A DNA stretch of 64,000 bases from assembly GCA_002387845.1 (NCBI GenBank), contig DGLB01000073.1:1-64000 (forward strand), read 5' to 3'. Positions 17,661 to 26,155 of this stretch are shown here, one piece after another. The position numbers were made by a program, and so were the translations under genes. The notes below the pieces were generated by a model. The model saw only the letters and a list, made by a program, of their open reading frames with translations, was not told the DNA's origin and searched no databases. Origin of the DNA: Stenotrophomonas maltophilia (GTDB taxonomy: Bacteria > Pseudomonadota > Gammaproteobacteria > Xanthomonadales > Xanthomonadaceae). Within the stretch, counting starts at the first letter, position 1. The number at the start of each line of letters is the position of its first letter.

Positions 17661-18377
17661 TCAGTAGCGCCACTCCAGGCCCAGCCCCGGACCGGCCAGG
17701 GTCAGGTCCAGGTCCACGCCGCGGCTGACTTCGCGCAACGACAGCGCGCGATAGCCCAGCCGCAGCCAGCTGTGTTCGGTCATACGCAGGCCATAGCTGG
17801 CCATCAGGTCCCAGCTGACCTCGTCACCGGCGCTGCCCAGCGCCCAGACGGTGATGCCATGACGCCCACCCCACGCCCACGCCGCCCGCACGCCGAGCAC
17901 GGGATCGACCCAGTCGCGCGAGAGGTCGGCGCTGCGTGCCAGCGCAGGCACGGTCACGCCGCCGCGCAGCTGCCAATAACGCGCGCCGCCGACAGCATCC
18001 ATGCGGAACACCGGGTCATCGATGAAGCGGTACTGCGCCATCAGCGACCCGGTCGCCACGCGCGTGCTCAGTTCCGCATCGATGCCCAGGCGCGGCACCT
18101 GCGCGGTCTCGCTGGTGTCGACCCAGGTGAGGTCGGAGAGCAGGCCCCAACGGCCGCGGCGCACATCGATGATGGCCATTGCGGCCATGTCGAGATGTTC
18201 GAGTGTGTCACCGAAGGATTGGTGGACCGACACGGACGGCAGCGGACCCAGCCGCGCGTCGCCTTCCAGGCTGGCGCCCCATACATAGGGCACCACGCTC
18301 ACGCGCCATGCGTCTTCCTGTGCGGATGCTGCCAGCGGCAGCAACAACAACGGCAACAGCAGTCCATATCGGCGCAT
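17661..18377 (-). CDS. Outer-membrane beta-barrel protein
   Basis: This 238-residue precursor has a signal peptide ending ASAQE. The mature part alternates short amphipathic strands (VVPYVWGASLEG, LMAQYRFIDD, GARYWQLRGG) and ends in aromatic ...LGLEWRY, the usual C-terminal barrel signal. Strand count and length suggest 8-10 strands. It directly precedes the exported amidase on the same strand, so it may provide access to the amidase substrate; that is inference from gene order. Confidence 0.8.
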   Translation of the reverse strand: MRRYGLLLPLLLLPLAASAQEDAWRVSVVPYVWGASLEGDARLGPLPSVSVHQSFGDTLEHLDMAAMAIIDVRRGRWGLLSDLTWVDTSETAQVPRLGIDAELSTRVATGSLMAQYRFIDDPVFRMDAVGGARYWQLRGGVTVPALARSADLSRDWVDPVLGVRAAWAWGGRHGITVWALGSAGDEVSWDLMASYGLRMTEHSWLRLGYRALSLREVSRGVDLDLTLAGPGLGLEWRY

Positions 18378-18487
18378 CGGCAGTCCTTTGGGGGAAGGAA
18401 CGGACGTGGTGCACCGCCATCACATCGCATGCACGGTGATGGAAGGGTGAACCGCAGCGCCGGGCCCCTGCCCGGCCGCGCACTGCC

Positions 18488-19825
18488 TCAACGTTCCACC
18501 GGCAACGTCACCACGAACCGCGCGCCACCGCCTGCCGCCGCTTCCACCACGATGCTGCCTGCATGGCGCAGCATGATCTCGCGCGCAAGATACAGTCCCA
18601 GGCCACTGCCGCTGCCGCTGGGCCGCAGGCGATGGAAGGGCTCGAAGATCGACTGGCGCGCCTGCTCCGGCACGCCATCGCCTTCGTCGCTCACCGACAG
18701 CACACCACTGGATTGCAGGGCGACCGCGACCAACCCGGTGCCACCGCCGTGGGCGATGGCGTTCTGCAGCAGGCCACTGATGACGCGATGGAGCGCATCA
18801 GGGTCGCCCCGCACCCACACCGGATCGTCAGGCGCATCCACGCTGAAGCCATAGCCGGCATCCACCACCAGCGGGGCCACGTCGCCGGCCACTTCACGGG
18901 TCAGTGCGGCCAGGTCGATGCGCTGCTGCTGGCTGCGGTGATGGTCGAGGCGCTGCAGGTCCAGCAGCTGTTCGGCGATGTTGCTCAACCGGGCAAGATC
19001 GCGCTGCAGGCGTGAACGCATCGGGCCCGGCGGCAGGTCGCCAATGCGGGTGGCCAGGATCGCGATGGGCATGCGCAGTTCGTGCGCCGCTCCGACCAGG
19101 AAGCGGTCCTGCGCGTCATAGCTTTCGCCAATGCGACGCACCGCTGCATTGAACGCATCCACCAGTGGCACGATCTCGCGCGGCACGGCATGGGTATCCA
19201 GGCCTCGTCCACGTTCACTGATCTCAATGGCGGCGGCCTGTGCCGCCACCCGATTCACGCCGCGCAGAGAACGGTGGATCGCCCACGGCGCGACCACCAG
19301 GGTGATGATCATCAGCGGCAGGCTGATCCAGCCGCCCAGGTAGCCGATGACCACCAGCAGCTGACGCCAGAAGCCGCGCTGCGGCACACCTCCGACCATC
19401 ACATGCACCCGACCGTCATCGTGATCGGCCACCGACACACGCATCGCCAGGTCCATGCCGCGGCTGCGGGTGCGGACATCCGTAGGCTCCACATGTGCCA
19501 GTTGCTGCACCAGCGGGCGATACACCGCCGGGATGGTGCCGTGTTCGAGCACGTGACCCTGCTCATCGGCCGCAGCGAACCAGAACGTCGAGGGACGATC
19601 CGGGACGATATCGTCGACCGCCGCCCAGTCGACCTGCAGATGCCCGCCCTCCACGGTGATGGCATCGGCCACCGCATCGCTGGTCTTCCAGTCGATGTAC
19701 GCGGTGCTGCGGTCGCCATACACAAGGGCGATGCCGGTGATGGCGATCATCACCATCGCGACCTGGATCAGACAGATCTTCCACGCCAGGCTGAAGGACA
19801 GCGATCCGGGTTTGAGAAACTTCAT
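18488..19825 (-). CDS. Sensor histidine kinase (EnvZ/QseC-like topology)
   Basis: This 445-residue kinase has two membrane helices (about 14-36 and 155-181) flanking a periplasmic sensor of about 115 residues, then HAMP, HisKA with His248 (FLVGAAHELRMPIAI) and HATPase (N box LLQNAIAHGG, G2 box SGSGLGLYLA). Its start overlaps the stop of the OmpR-type regulator by 4 bp, making a cognate pair. The pair is divergent from the MipA-like outer-membrane gene. The sensor domain has no recognised fold. Envelope or cationic-peptide stress is a guess from the neighbour. Confidence 0.92.
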   Translation of the reverse strand: MKFLKPGSLSFSLAWKICLIQVAMVMIAITGIALVYGDRSTAYIDWKTSDAVADAITVEGGHLQVDWAAVDDIVPDRPSTFWFAAADEQGHVLEHGTIPAVYRPLVQQLAHVEPTDVRTRSRGMDLAMRVSVADHDDGRVHVMVGGVPQRGFWRQLLVVIGYLGGWISLPLMIITLVVAPWAIHRSLRGVNRVAAQAAAIEISERGRGLDTHAVPREIVPLVDAFNAAVRRIGESYDAQDRFLVGAAHELRMPIAILATRIGDLPPGPMRSRLQRDLARLSNIAEQLLDLQRLDHHRSQQQRIDLAALTREVAGDVAPLVVDAGYGFSVDAPDDPVWVRGDPDALHRVISGLLQNAIAHGGGTGLVAVALQSSGVLSVSDEGDGVPEQARQSIFEPFHRLRPSGSGSGLGLYLAREIMLRHAGSIVVEAAAGGGARFVVTLPVER

Positions 19826-20496
19826 GGCACATCCTTGAGCAGGTAACCGATGCCGCGCATCACATGGATTTCCACCTGCGCATCGGCCTCGGCCAGCGCC
19901 TTGCGCAGCTTGGAAACGTGCGCGTCCAGCGCGTTGGACTGGATGGCATCGTCGAACCCGTACACCGCTTCCTGCAGCGCCTCGCGCGCCACGGTGCGGC
20001 CCTGGCGCAGGGCCAGGGCCTCCAGCACCAGCAGCTGGCGACGTGGCAGCGGCAGCAGCGTGCCGTCGACGGTAGCCTCGCGGGCGACGAAATCGAACTG
20101 CAGCCGCCCCAGGGCGAGCGTCGGCAACGCGATCTGCGAAGGCCGCCGCGAGATCGCGCGGATGCGCGCCAGCAGCTCTTCCACCGCGAAGGGTTTGGTC
20201 AGGTAATCGTCGGCTCCGACGTCCAGCCCGACCACGCGGTCGGCCACCGAGTCGCGGGCGGTGAGCATGATCACCGGCAGGTTGGGCACATGGCTGCGCG
20301 CCACCCGCACGAAGTTCGCGCCATCGCCGTCCGGCAGTTGCCGGTCCAGCAGCAGGATCTGGTGCACATTGGCCTTCAGCGCCTCGGCGGCGTGGGCCAT
20401 GGAGGTCACCAGGTCGACCACCATGCCATGCCGGCCCAGGCTGGCCTGGATGGCACCGGCCAGTTCGGGGTCGTCTTCAAGCAGCAGAATGCGCAT
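19822..20496 (-). CDS. OmpR-family response regulator
   Basis: This 224-residue regulator has a receiver (acidic pair ED8-D9, Asp51 in LLLDRQLPDGDG, Lys101 in YLTKPF) and a winged-helix DNA-binding domain at about 125-222 ending HVMRGIGYLL. I start at the ATG at 20496. The extra 108 codons upstream lie in the divergent promoter and the next gene. The 114-bp gap to the MipA-like gene should hold its binding sites. It is translationally coupled to the downstream kinase. Confidence 0.93.
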   Translation of the reverse strand: MRILLLEDDPELAGAIQASLGRHGMVVDLVTSMAHAAEALKANVHQILLLDRQLPDGDGANFVRVARSHVPNLPVIMLTARDSVADRVVGLDVGADDYLTKPFAVEELLARIRAISRRPSQIALPTLALGRLQFDFVAREATVDGTLLPLPRRQLLVLEALALRQGRTVAREALQEAVYGFDDAIQSNALDAHVSKLRKALAEADAQVEIHVMRGIGYLLKDVP

Positions 20497-20610
20497 GGGG
20501 CTGAGCGTACAGGGGGCACGGGCGCGCATGGTAGCGCGGCCGACGACGCAACGTTCCCACAATGTCCGGCCGGCACGATGCTGGCTTGGCATTCTCACAG
20601 TGGCAGGTAC

Positions 20611-21387
20611 ATGCGCGTTCAACCCCTTCTTTTCTCCGCTCTGGGCGTGGCCGTGGCCGCTTTGCTGGCCAGCACATCTGCCCGGGCCCAGGTGGCCCCC
20701 GGGGCGAAGCCCCGCAGCAGCGTCGGGCTGGCCGTGGCTGCACAGAAGTCGCCGTATGCCGGCTATGACACCGACGTGCTGCCGATTCCGGTGGTGAACT
20801 ATGAAGGCAAGTCGTTCCACCTGCGCGGTGGCAGCCTGGGCTGGAAGCTGTTCAACAGCGAAAGCACCGAGGTTTCACTGCTGGCCTCGCCGTACATGAT
20901 GCGCTTCAAGCACAAGGACACCGACGACGTACGCCTGCGCCAGCTGTCCAATCGCAGCCTGTCGGCGATGGCGGGCGTGGCCGTCCGGCATACCGCACCG
21001 TGGGGCATCGTGCAGGCCAATGTGCAGGCCGAAGTGAGCGGCCACGGCGGCGGCTTCGCGGCGGACGCGAAGTACGCCTACCCGATTCCCGCCGGCAAGG
21101 TCACGCTGATTCCGGGCGTGGGGGCCGGCTACGCCAGCGCCGACCTCAATGACTACTACTTCGGTGTGAGTGCGCGCGAGTCCGCACGCAGCGGGTTGTC
21201 GACCTACAAGGCCGGCAGCGGTGTTTCGCCGTACATCGACCTGACCGCCGTGATGCCGCTGGGCGCGCACTGGGTGGCGACCGGATCGCTGCGCCGCACG
21301 CGCCTGTCCGACGCGATCACTGACAGTCCGATGACCGAGGGCAAGCACATGGACAGTGCCCTGATCGCCTTGAGCTACGGATTCTGA
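20611..21387 (+). CDS. MipA/OmpV-family outer-membrane protein
   Basis: This 258-residue precursor has a signal peptide ending STSARA. The body has the MipA/OmpV layout: GLAVAAQKSPYAGYDTD near the mature N-terminus, VVNYEGKSFHLRGGSLGWKL, then repeated barrel strands ending SALIALSYGF. E. coli MipA binds the murein hydrolase MltA and PBP1b. Related genes are often controlled by adjacent two-component systems responding to cations or peptides. Here the divergent OmpR-type pair fits that pattern. Confidence 0.88.
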   Translation: MRVQPLLFSALGVAVAALLASTSARAQVAPGAKPRSSVGLAVAAQKSPYAGYDTDVLPIPVVNYEGKSFHLRGGSLGWKLFNSESTEVSLLASPYMMRFKHKDTDDVRLRQLSNRSLSAMAGVAVRHTAPWGIVQANVQAEVSGHGGGFAADAKYAYPIPAGKVTLIPGVGAGYASADLNDYYFGVSARESARSGLSTYKAGSGVSPYIDLTAVMPLGAHWVATGSLRRTRLSDAITDSPMTEGKHMDSALIALSYGF

Positions 21388-21389
21388 GC

Positions 21390-21614
21390 ATGCGCCCGGG
21401 AATCGTACGCCGTGTCGCGGAACTGGCTCTGCAGATCGAGCCGGACCGCCAGCGCGTACTGCAATGGATTGTGTACACCCGGCTGCCGGTAAAGGGTGGA
21501 CAGACCACCTTCGAGCTGGCCTGCAACGGCCAGGGCGAACGGGTGCTGATGCTGCTGTACGGGCTGCTGTCGCAGCCCGGCCAGCGCCCCGCGCAGCTGC
21601 CTGCCATGCATTGA
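21390..21614 (+). CDS. Small hypothetical protein
   Basis: The ATG lies 2 bases after the stop of the MipA-like gene, so it is probably translated from the same mRNA by re-initiation. The 74-residue product (IVRRVAELALQIEPDRQRVL, then RLPVKGGQTTFELACNGQG) has no signal peptide or known motif. Base composition by codon position looks coding. Function unknown. Confidence 0.5.
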   Translation: MRPGIVRRVAELALQIEPDRQRVLQWIVYTRLPVKGGQTTFELACNGQGERVLMLLYGLLSQPGQRPAQLPAMH

Positions 21615-21638
21615 GCGCCCCCTGCTACGGAGACCCCC

Positions 21639-22061
21639 ATGCCCCGCCCCTTTCCGTTGTTGCGCATTGCCGAAGCCGCGAACGACCCCGCGCTGGACGC
21701 GGCATTGGTCGATTTCGATCACGCGGTTGACGTGTTGATGGCACTGGACCCGGACCCGCATGGCCGCTTTTCGCGCGCCTATGTCACCGCGATCTTCCGT
21801 GCCTGCCTGGCTCCGCGCCTGCCGGGCCCGGACGCGCCGGGTGGGCGGCCGGATCCGCAGATCGCGCAGGCGCTCAAGCACTGGATTCTGGACCAGTTGC
21901 AGCGGTATCCGGAGGAACGGCGCGATCATCGGATGACCGCCGCGCGCCGGGCCGCGCATGGGTTCTGGCTGCAGTCGCTGGCTTATCCGCTGGATGATGA
22001 TGGCGGTCCGCGCGCGGAGCGCCTGCTGGAAGGGTTGCTGGCGCTGACGCGCCCAGCGTAG
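21639..22061 (+). CDS. Hypothetical protein
   Basis: This 140-residue, probably all-helical cytoplasmic protein (LRIAEAANDPALDAALVDFD; QIAQALKHWILDQLQRYPEE) lies 24 bp behind the small upstream gene. I recognise no family. It may be the third gene of the MipA transcript. A GGACACGC palindrome begins at its stop codon. Confidence 0.6.
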   Translation: MPRPFPLLRIAEAANDPALDAALVDFDHAVDVLMALDPDPHGRFSRAYVTAIFRACLAPRLPGPDAPGGRPDPQIAQALKHWILDQLQRYPEERRDHRMTAARRAAHGFWLQSLAYPLDDDGGPRAERLLEGLLALTRPA

Positions 22062-22081
22062 GGACACGCCCTGCGTGTCCC
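22062..22081. repeat. GGACACGC-type palindrome
   Basis: GGGACACGCCCTGCGTGTCC is the same family as the pair at 6548-6609. It lies between the convergent hypothetical gene and the DUF1328 gene. Confidence 0.7.
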
Positions 22082-22096
22082 AGGAAACGCCTGGAC

Positions 22097-22270
22097 TCAG
22101 GTGACCTTCTTGGCCACGGTCATGCCCAGCAGGAACAGCACCACGGCAATAATGATGCCGGCCCAGAACAGGAACTTGGCAATGCCGATGGCCCCGCCGG
22201 CAATGCCGCCGAAGCCCAGCGCACCGGCAATCAGGCCGATGATGGCGAAGATGATGGCCCACTTGATCAT
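22097..22270 (-). CDS. UPF0391/DUF1328 small membrane protein
   Basis: This 57-residue protein is read directly from the minus strand (start ATG 22268-22270, stop 22097-22099). It begins MIKWAIIFAIIGLIAGALGF and has two hydrophobic helices separated by a glycine-rich turn (GFGGIAGGAIGIAKF), ending TVAKKVT. This is the standard length and sequence of the DUF1328 family of stress-associated inner-membrane proteins. A GAGGG...AAGG purine stretch precedes the ATG. Confidence 0.9.
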   Translation of the reverse strand: MIKWAIIFAIIGLIAGALGFGGIAGGAIGIAKFLFWAGIIIAVVLFLLGMTVAKKVT

Positions 22271-22606
22271 GCTGAAACCTTTCCCTCTGCGGGGAGTAAG
22301 AAGTGACCGTTACCGTAGCCATTCGCCTGTGCTGCCCCGGTGAGACGGTCGCCAGCGGCATGTGAAGAAAGTCATGTAGGGATTTTCCGACAAACGGTAA
22401 GGCCTCCCCCACCGACCGCAGGAATTAAGTGTTTGAATTCCATTGACTTTTGGTGAAACTAGCCGTCATTTCACTGAATGTGTGACCGTTGCCACAGTTT
22501 CACCCCATGGTCACAATGATGACGTCCCGCCAAACCGCAAGATCGCCATGCGCGCTTTCGTTGCCAAGCAGCACCCCGCCCTGCTGAAGGTCTATTTCCT
22601 GGCCTG
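22271..22606. other. Intergenic region with possible small coding frame
   Basis: A 336-bp gap holds the upstream region of the DUF1328 gene and an AT-richer stretch with the imperfect palindrome GGAATTAAGTGTTTGAATTCC near 22420-22440. A 33-codon plus-strand frame (22548-22649, MRAFVAKQHPALLKVYFLAC then YIILIEEVVRALT) would make one hydrophobic helix. It overlaps the 3' end of the response-regulator gene antisense and cannot be confirmed. Confidence 0.4.
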
Positions 22607-23011
22607 CTACATCATCCTGATCGAGGAAGTGGTGCGCGCACTCACCTGAGGGCTCGCCTCCGCCAACTGGCGCTCCATGTTCTCCATGGCGCGCTTGAGG
22701 TCCACCACGCGGAAAGGTTTCTGCATGCAGTGGTGGTCGCGGAATGCGGGGTCCACGCCCTCGCGCCCGTAACCGGTCGCAATCACAAACGGAATCCCGC
22801 GCGCTTCGAGCTCGTGTCCTACGGGTGCCGATGATTTGCCGGCCAGATTGACATCCAGCAATGCCATGTCGACGACCTGGTCCCGCAGGGTCAGCATGGC
22901 CGATTCCACGCTGGGCGCGGTGTGCACGGTGTAACCCAGGTCCACCAGCTGATCTTCGATCAGCAGCATGATCATCGCTTCGTCTTCCACCACCAGTACG
23001 TTCCGGCTCAT
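22607..23011 (-). CDS. Single-domain response regulator partnered with HWE kinase
   Basis: This 134-residue receiver has acidic residues ED10-E11, phospho-acceptor Asp53 (MALLDVNLAGKSS) and Lys98 (MQKPF). It has no output domain. Its start overlaps the stop of the HWE kinase by 4 bp, so they are coupled. Stand-alone receivers of this kind usually feed a phosphorelay or modulate the same kinase. The gene ends close to a possible antisense small frame. Confidence 0.9.
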   Translation of the reverse strand: MSRNVLVVEDEAMIMLLIEDQLVDLGYTVHTAPSVESAMLTLRDQVVDMALLDVNLAGKSSAPVGHELEARGIPFVIATGYGREGVDPAFRDHHCMQKPFRVVDLKRAMENMERQLAEASPQVSARTTSSIRMM

Positions 23012-24009
23012 GTCAGCTGTCCCTCCTCCAGGTTCGGCTGCGGCATCCAGAGTTGGCAGCGCACGCCTTCCGGCGCGAATGCCAGTTCGACCCCACCGCC
23101 AAGGTCGTGTTTGAGTCCCCGCTCCAGCAACCGCGCGCCGAAGCCGCGCTGCACCGGCTCGTGTACCGCCGGCCCACCGTGCTCCTGCCACAGCACTTCA
23201 ATGCGTGCGTCACCGTCCACGGCAGTGCTGGCCCAGTGCAGGTGCACCCTGCCCTCCCGTGAGGACAGCGCGCCGTACTTGGTGGCGTTGGTCCCCAGTT
23301 CGTGCAGGGCCATCGCCAGCGCCAGCGCGCGACGCGGATCCAGCCGGCAACTGTCCCCGTCCAGCTGGAACTGACCGGGTCCGCCGTAGGCATCCACCGT
23401 GGACTGTGCCAGGTCGCGGATATCGGCGCTGTGCCAGTTCTCGCGGGTCAGAATGTCGTGCGCACCGGCCAGCGCGATCAGGCGTTCCTCGATCTTCTCG
23501 CTGGCGTCTTCCAGCCCGGCCGCGCTGCGCAGGGTCTGCCGTGCGATCGACTGCACGGTCGCCAACGTGTTCTTGACCCGATGATTGAGCTCGTTGATCA
23601 GCAACTGCTGGTGCTGCTCATGCCGCTTGCGCTCGGTGACGTCGCGGGTGCTGCCGGCAATGGCTTCGACCTGCCCATCCGGCCCGATCACCGGGGTGAA
23701 GATGTAATCGTAGATGCGCACGCCGAGCGTGGCATGCGGGAACGGCACATCGCCGCGGATCGGCTGGCGGGTGGCGATGACCTGTTCGATCTCACGGTCA
23801 TGCATGGCCGCGTGCCAGGGCTCATAGCCGATCTCCAGGCAGGTCTTGCCGATCGCCTCGTCCCAGCTCATCCCCCACATGGTCAGCAGGGCCTTGTTGG
23901 CGTAAATGAACCGGTGCTGCAGATCGAAGACGTACGACAGATCCGGCGTCGCCTTCAGCAGCGTCTCGTAGATGCGCCAGGTTGGAGTGTCCTGTTCCGG
24001 CTGGAGCAC
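23008..24009 (-). CDS. PAS-HWE sensor histidine kinase
   Basis: This cytosolic kinase of 333 residues starts at GTG 24009, with AAGGGGA about 10 bases upstream. A PAS domain (about 15-128) is followed by a HisKA_2 helix with His143 (INELNHRVKNTLA) and an HWE-type ATPase domain showing HELGTNATKYGALS and the WxE residues in VLWQEHGGP. There are no membrane segments. The PAS sequence lacks the GXNCRFLQ flavin motif of LOV domains, so it is not an obvious light sensor. It pairs with the following single-domain regulator. Confidence 0.92.
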   Translation of the reverse strand: MLQPEQDTPTWRIYETLLKATPDLSYVFDLQHRFIYANKALLTMWGMSWDEAIGKTCLEIGYEPWHAAMHDREIEQVIATRQPIRGDVPFPHATLGVRIYDYIFTPVIGPDGQVEAIAGSTRDVTERKRHEQHQQLLINELNHRVKNTLATVQSIARQTLRSAAGLEDASEKIEERLIALAGAHDILTRENWHSADIRDLAQSTVDAYGGPGQFQLDGDSCRLDPRRALALAMALHELGTNATKYGALSSREGRVHLHWASTAVDGDARIEVLWQEHGGPAVHEPVQRGFGARLLERGLKHDLGGGVELAFAPEGVRCQLWMPQPNLEEGQLT

Positions 24010-24145
24010 GTGCGGGGTCCCCTTGGATGGCCCGAATCTAGAGCGAGGGCTGTGAACGGGGCATCAGGGTCATCTCGCCCCATTGACCGTGCCGTCCCTC
24101 CTCTCCGAAGATGACTCCGTTCATATACTGGGCCAAGGCTGGACC

Positions 24146-24436
24146 ATGTCGGGATTCATCGGCGATCTGATCGAGGGAATAGCGGACTTCTTTACCGATG
24201 TATGGCTGGCACGTCGGCAGCGCACACATCGTGGGCGACCGACCCGCTCGGTCGGCGAAGATGCGGCGAAGGTGGCCGTGCTGGATCTGCAGATCCTCGG
24301 ACTGGGTCTGCTGGCCCTGATCTGCGGTGCGGTGATGACGCTGGCGCTGGGCCTGCCGATCTGGATCAGCGTGCTGCCTGCGGTGGCGGTGGTGGTCTAC
24401 GGTGTGTACCGCTGGATGCGGATGGTGCGCGAGTAA
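24146..24436 (+). CDS. Small inner-membrane protein
   Basis: The ATG at 24146 opens 96 residues: an amphipathic N-terminus (MSGFIGDLIEGIADFFTDVW), a basic middle and two hydrophobic helices (about 50-72 and 74-90) ending RWMRMVRE. A TATACT box lies about 18 bp before the start, so the leader is very short. It is convergent with the displaced tRNA-Pro end and is the last host gene before the prophage. Function unknown. Confidence 0.65.
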   Translation: MSGFIGDLIEGIADFFTDVWLARRQRTHRGRPTRSVGEDAAKVAVLDLQILGLGLLALICGAVMTLALGLPIWISVLPAVAVVVYGVYRWMRMVRE

Positions 24437-24454
24437 CGCCAGGTACTCTCAACG

Positions 24455-24487
24455 AAAAAGGGCCCGAACCGCGAGGTTCAAGCCCTT
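24455..24487 (-). terminator. Rho-independent terminator of the interrupted tRNA-Pro gene
   Basis: Read on the minus strand, AAGGGCTTGAAC and GTTCGGGCCCTT form a 12-bp stem (two G-T pairs) with loop CTCGCG, followed by five T. It lies 15 bases beyond the CCA end of the tRNA-Pro fragment, so it belonged to that tRNA before phage integration. Confidence 0.9.
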
Positions 24488-24502
24488 GATCTTCACCCGC
24501 AA

Positions 24503-24549
24503 TGGTCGGGACGGCCGGATTTGAACCGACGACCCTCTGCCCCCCAGGC
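24503..24549 (-). other. Prophage attachment site: 3' half of tRNA-Pro (GGG)
   Basis: On the minus strand this is a tRNA 3' half: anticodon loop CTGGGGG (anticodon GGG), 3' anticodon stem GCAGA, variable loop, T arm GTCGGTTCAAATCCG, acceptor strand CGTCCCG and encoded ACCA. The expected 5' half (starting CGGGACG) is absent; the next bases are unrelated. This is the classic scar of integration into the 3' end of a tRNA, with the host terminator still beside it. The intact tRNA should be rebuilt at the other prophage end, beyond 64000. Confidence 0.85.
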
Positions 24550-25720
24550 ATCGCGCGTGACCTAAGTAAGTGGTTGGAGATAATGGCTTTTCGACGAATT
24601 CGCGGCTTACCAAAGGTGAGGATTTCTGCCTAATCCGGTCAATGGGTTACAGCCCCATAGGGTGGGGCATCATCCTCAACGCAACCGGATTCGCAGGTAG
24701 CAGCCCCTGCTGCATTTCTTGAGACCTGCCTGAGCTACTTCGGACGACAAATCATCAGCTCCTGCTGCGCTGCCTATCCACTCAGGCCCAACGAATTGGA
24801 TTGGGACGCCTGCCGCGTGTCCATCCCTCGTTTCAGTCACCTGCGAATCCGGATTGCAGTATGAGCACCCGATGTGGCGGACATCGCGGTTCTCACTCAT
24901 TCGAGCTCATCATGCCCGCGCGCCAGTGAAGACCTGGCGAACGCGAAAGAAAGGGAGCGGGAGAAATCCGCTTCCGAGTCAAAAAGCCTCCATCGCTCGC
25001 TGTGGCGGCAGCCAAACGATGGAGAGAAATCCAACCCGAAGTGAAAGCATGGCAGACGGAAAAGCCCCCTTTGCGGCGCGACAAGGCGCAACATAATCGG
25101 AAACCGCGTCTTCGACGAAGCGGGGCAGGATCAAGCCTGGCCCTAGGCGCGCGGCAGGCTGAGGGAGCAGCCGCCGGAGAGTCACCGCGCGCCTAGGACT
25201 GCGCCAGGGTGCGAGCCACCGATGCCTCCCCGCACTGTCTAGAAATTTGCAACGAGCGCAGTGAACACGGCGCGAAGAAATGACCTGCGCTCGCTGGCAC
25301 TATTAAATAACGTACGGCCGGGCCATGGTCGTACCAAGTCCCATCGTCAATCCGCCTACTCAGGCGCAGGACTTCGGCGCTGTCCAGCAGCAAGGGGTTA
25401 GGTTGATCGTGAGGGGCGGTGCCGACGGAGTGCCGGCAGTAGTCAGGCGGGAGGATGACGCGCAATCCTACGAACGGCCGTCTCAGGTGCTGCGAACGAT
25501 GCAAACCTGGCCCCGGATGCGTGAACAGGCCGAGGAAATCGGCGAGGGTTGATCACGCATCCGGGTCGAAGAGCCAGGGTGCCGGCAGGTCCAGCCCCAC
25601 TGCTAGGCCCTCAGCACTGGCGGGGAATGTGAGCCTCCACCAGTGAAGGAGTCGTGACGCTGGCCCCCGGCAAGGCCCCAGTCCGCTGCTCGCCCTAGCT
25701 GCATATCCGGTTCGATAAAA
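24550..25720. other. Prophage left-end region, mostly without convincing genes
   Basis: About 1.2 kb between the attachment site and the zinc-ribbon gene. Several overlapping frames of 60-100 codons exist on both strands, but none has a good ribosome site or known motif, except perhaps 24676-24900. The segment at about 24880-25100 contains reading frames of a kind seen repeatedly in Xanthomonad intergenic DNA. I read it as repeat-derived or degenerate sequence, from memory only. Confidence 0.4.
24676..24900 (-). CDS. Possible small hypothetical protein
   Basis: A 74-codon frame beginning MSENRDVRHIGCSYCNPDSQ. It has a CSYC pair near the N-terminus and a basic end (CSRGCYLRIRLR). The ribosome site is weak and no family is recognised. 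It may be a small accessory phage gene or chance. Confidence 0.3.
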   Translation of the reverse strand: MSENRDVRHIGCSYCNPDSQVTETRDGHAAGVPIQFVGPEWIGSAAGADDLSSEVAQAGLKKCSRGCYLRIRLR

Positions 25721-26008
25721 TCATTCTAAGTAGTCACCGCCTGGAACAGACTCGAGTACCGCTTGGCTGAAGGATTGCCGATTTTCACACTCGGGGCAGG
25801 CGATCACCGCTCCCCCTGGTATCGGCTGAAGACCCGATCCCTTCTTTGCCGAGAACGAGGTGCTGCAACTCTGGCATGTCGCATCCACAGAAATGACCGT
25901 ACTTCGCCCCTCGTTCTTGTTGCTTTCGCAGTGCACCTCTTTCAGCGAAAACTTCCCTGTGTTCCAGCAGGCAGTCTTGATCACATCGGGGGCGGAGGGT
26001 TCGTTCAT
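25721..26008 (-). CDS. Zinc-ribbon hypothetical protein
   Basis: Starting at the ATG at 26008, this 95-residue protein has two CxxC knuckles, Cys45-Cys48 (ATCQSC) and Cys71-Cys74 (IACPEC), spaced as in a treble-clef or rubredoxin-like zinc ribbon. Two further cysteines are at 14 and 27. There are no membrane segments. It is divergent from the BLUF gene with about 150 bp between them, in the accessory zone next to the attachment site, so it is probably cargo rather than virion structure. Function unknown. Confidence 0.55.
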   Translation of the reverse strand: MNEPSAPDVIKTACWNTGKFSLKEVHCESNKNEGRSTVISVDATCQSCSTSFSAKKGSGLQPIPGGAVIACPECENRQSFSQAVLESVPGGDYLE

Positions 26009-26155
26009 CTTTCGGTGGATCCGTACGGTCGAGCGCTGATCGTAACGGCGATTCCCGTAAAGGCAGGACCAAGGTGACGTTAAGGACCCGTGCAGCAAAC
26101 AATCTCGTAGGCTGATCGTATACAGTGGGCTACCCCGCTACAGGATGATTGGCCA

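Noticed and set aside
24503..24600. Complete tRNA-Pro at the left junction
   Set aside because: The bases beyond 24549 do not form the 5' anticodon strand, D arm or acceptor strand, so only the 3' half is present.
25193..25552. Overlapping frames of 75-103 codons in the prophage left end
   Set aside because: No ribosome site, no motif, and both strands are equally open. There is no basis to choose either.
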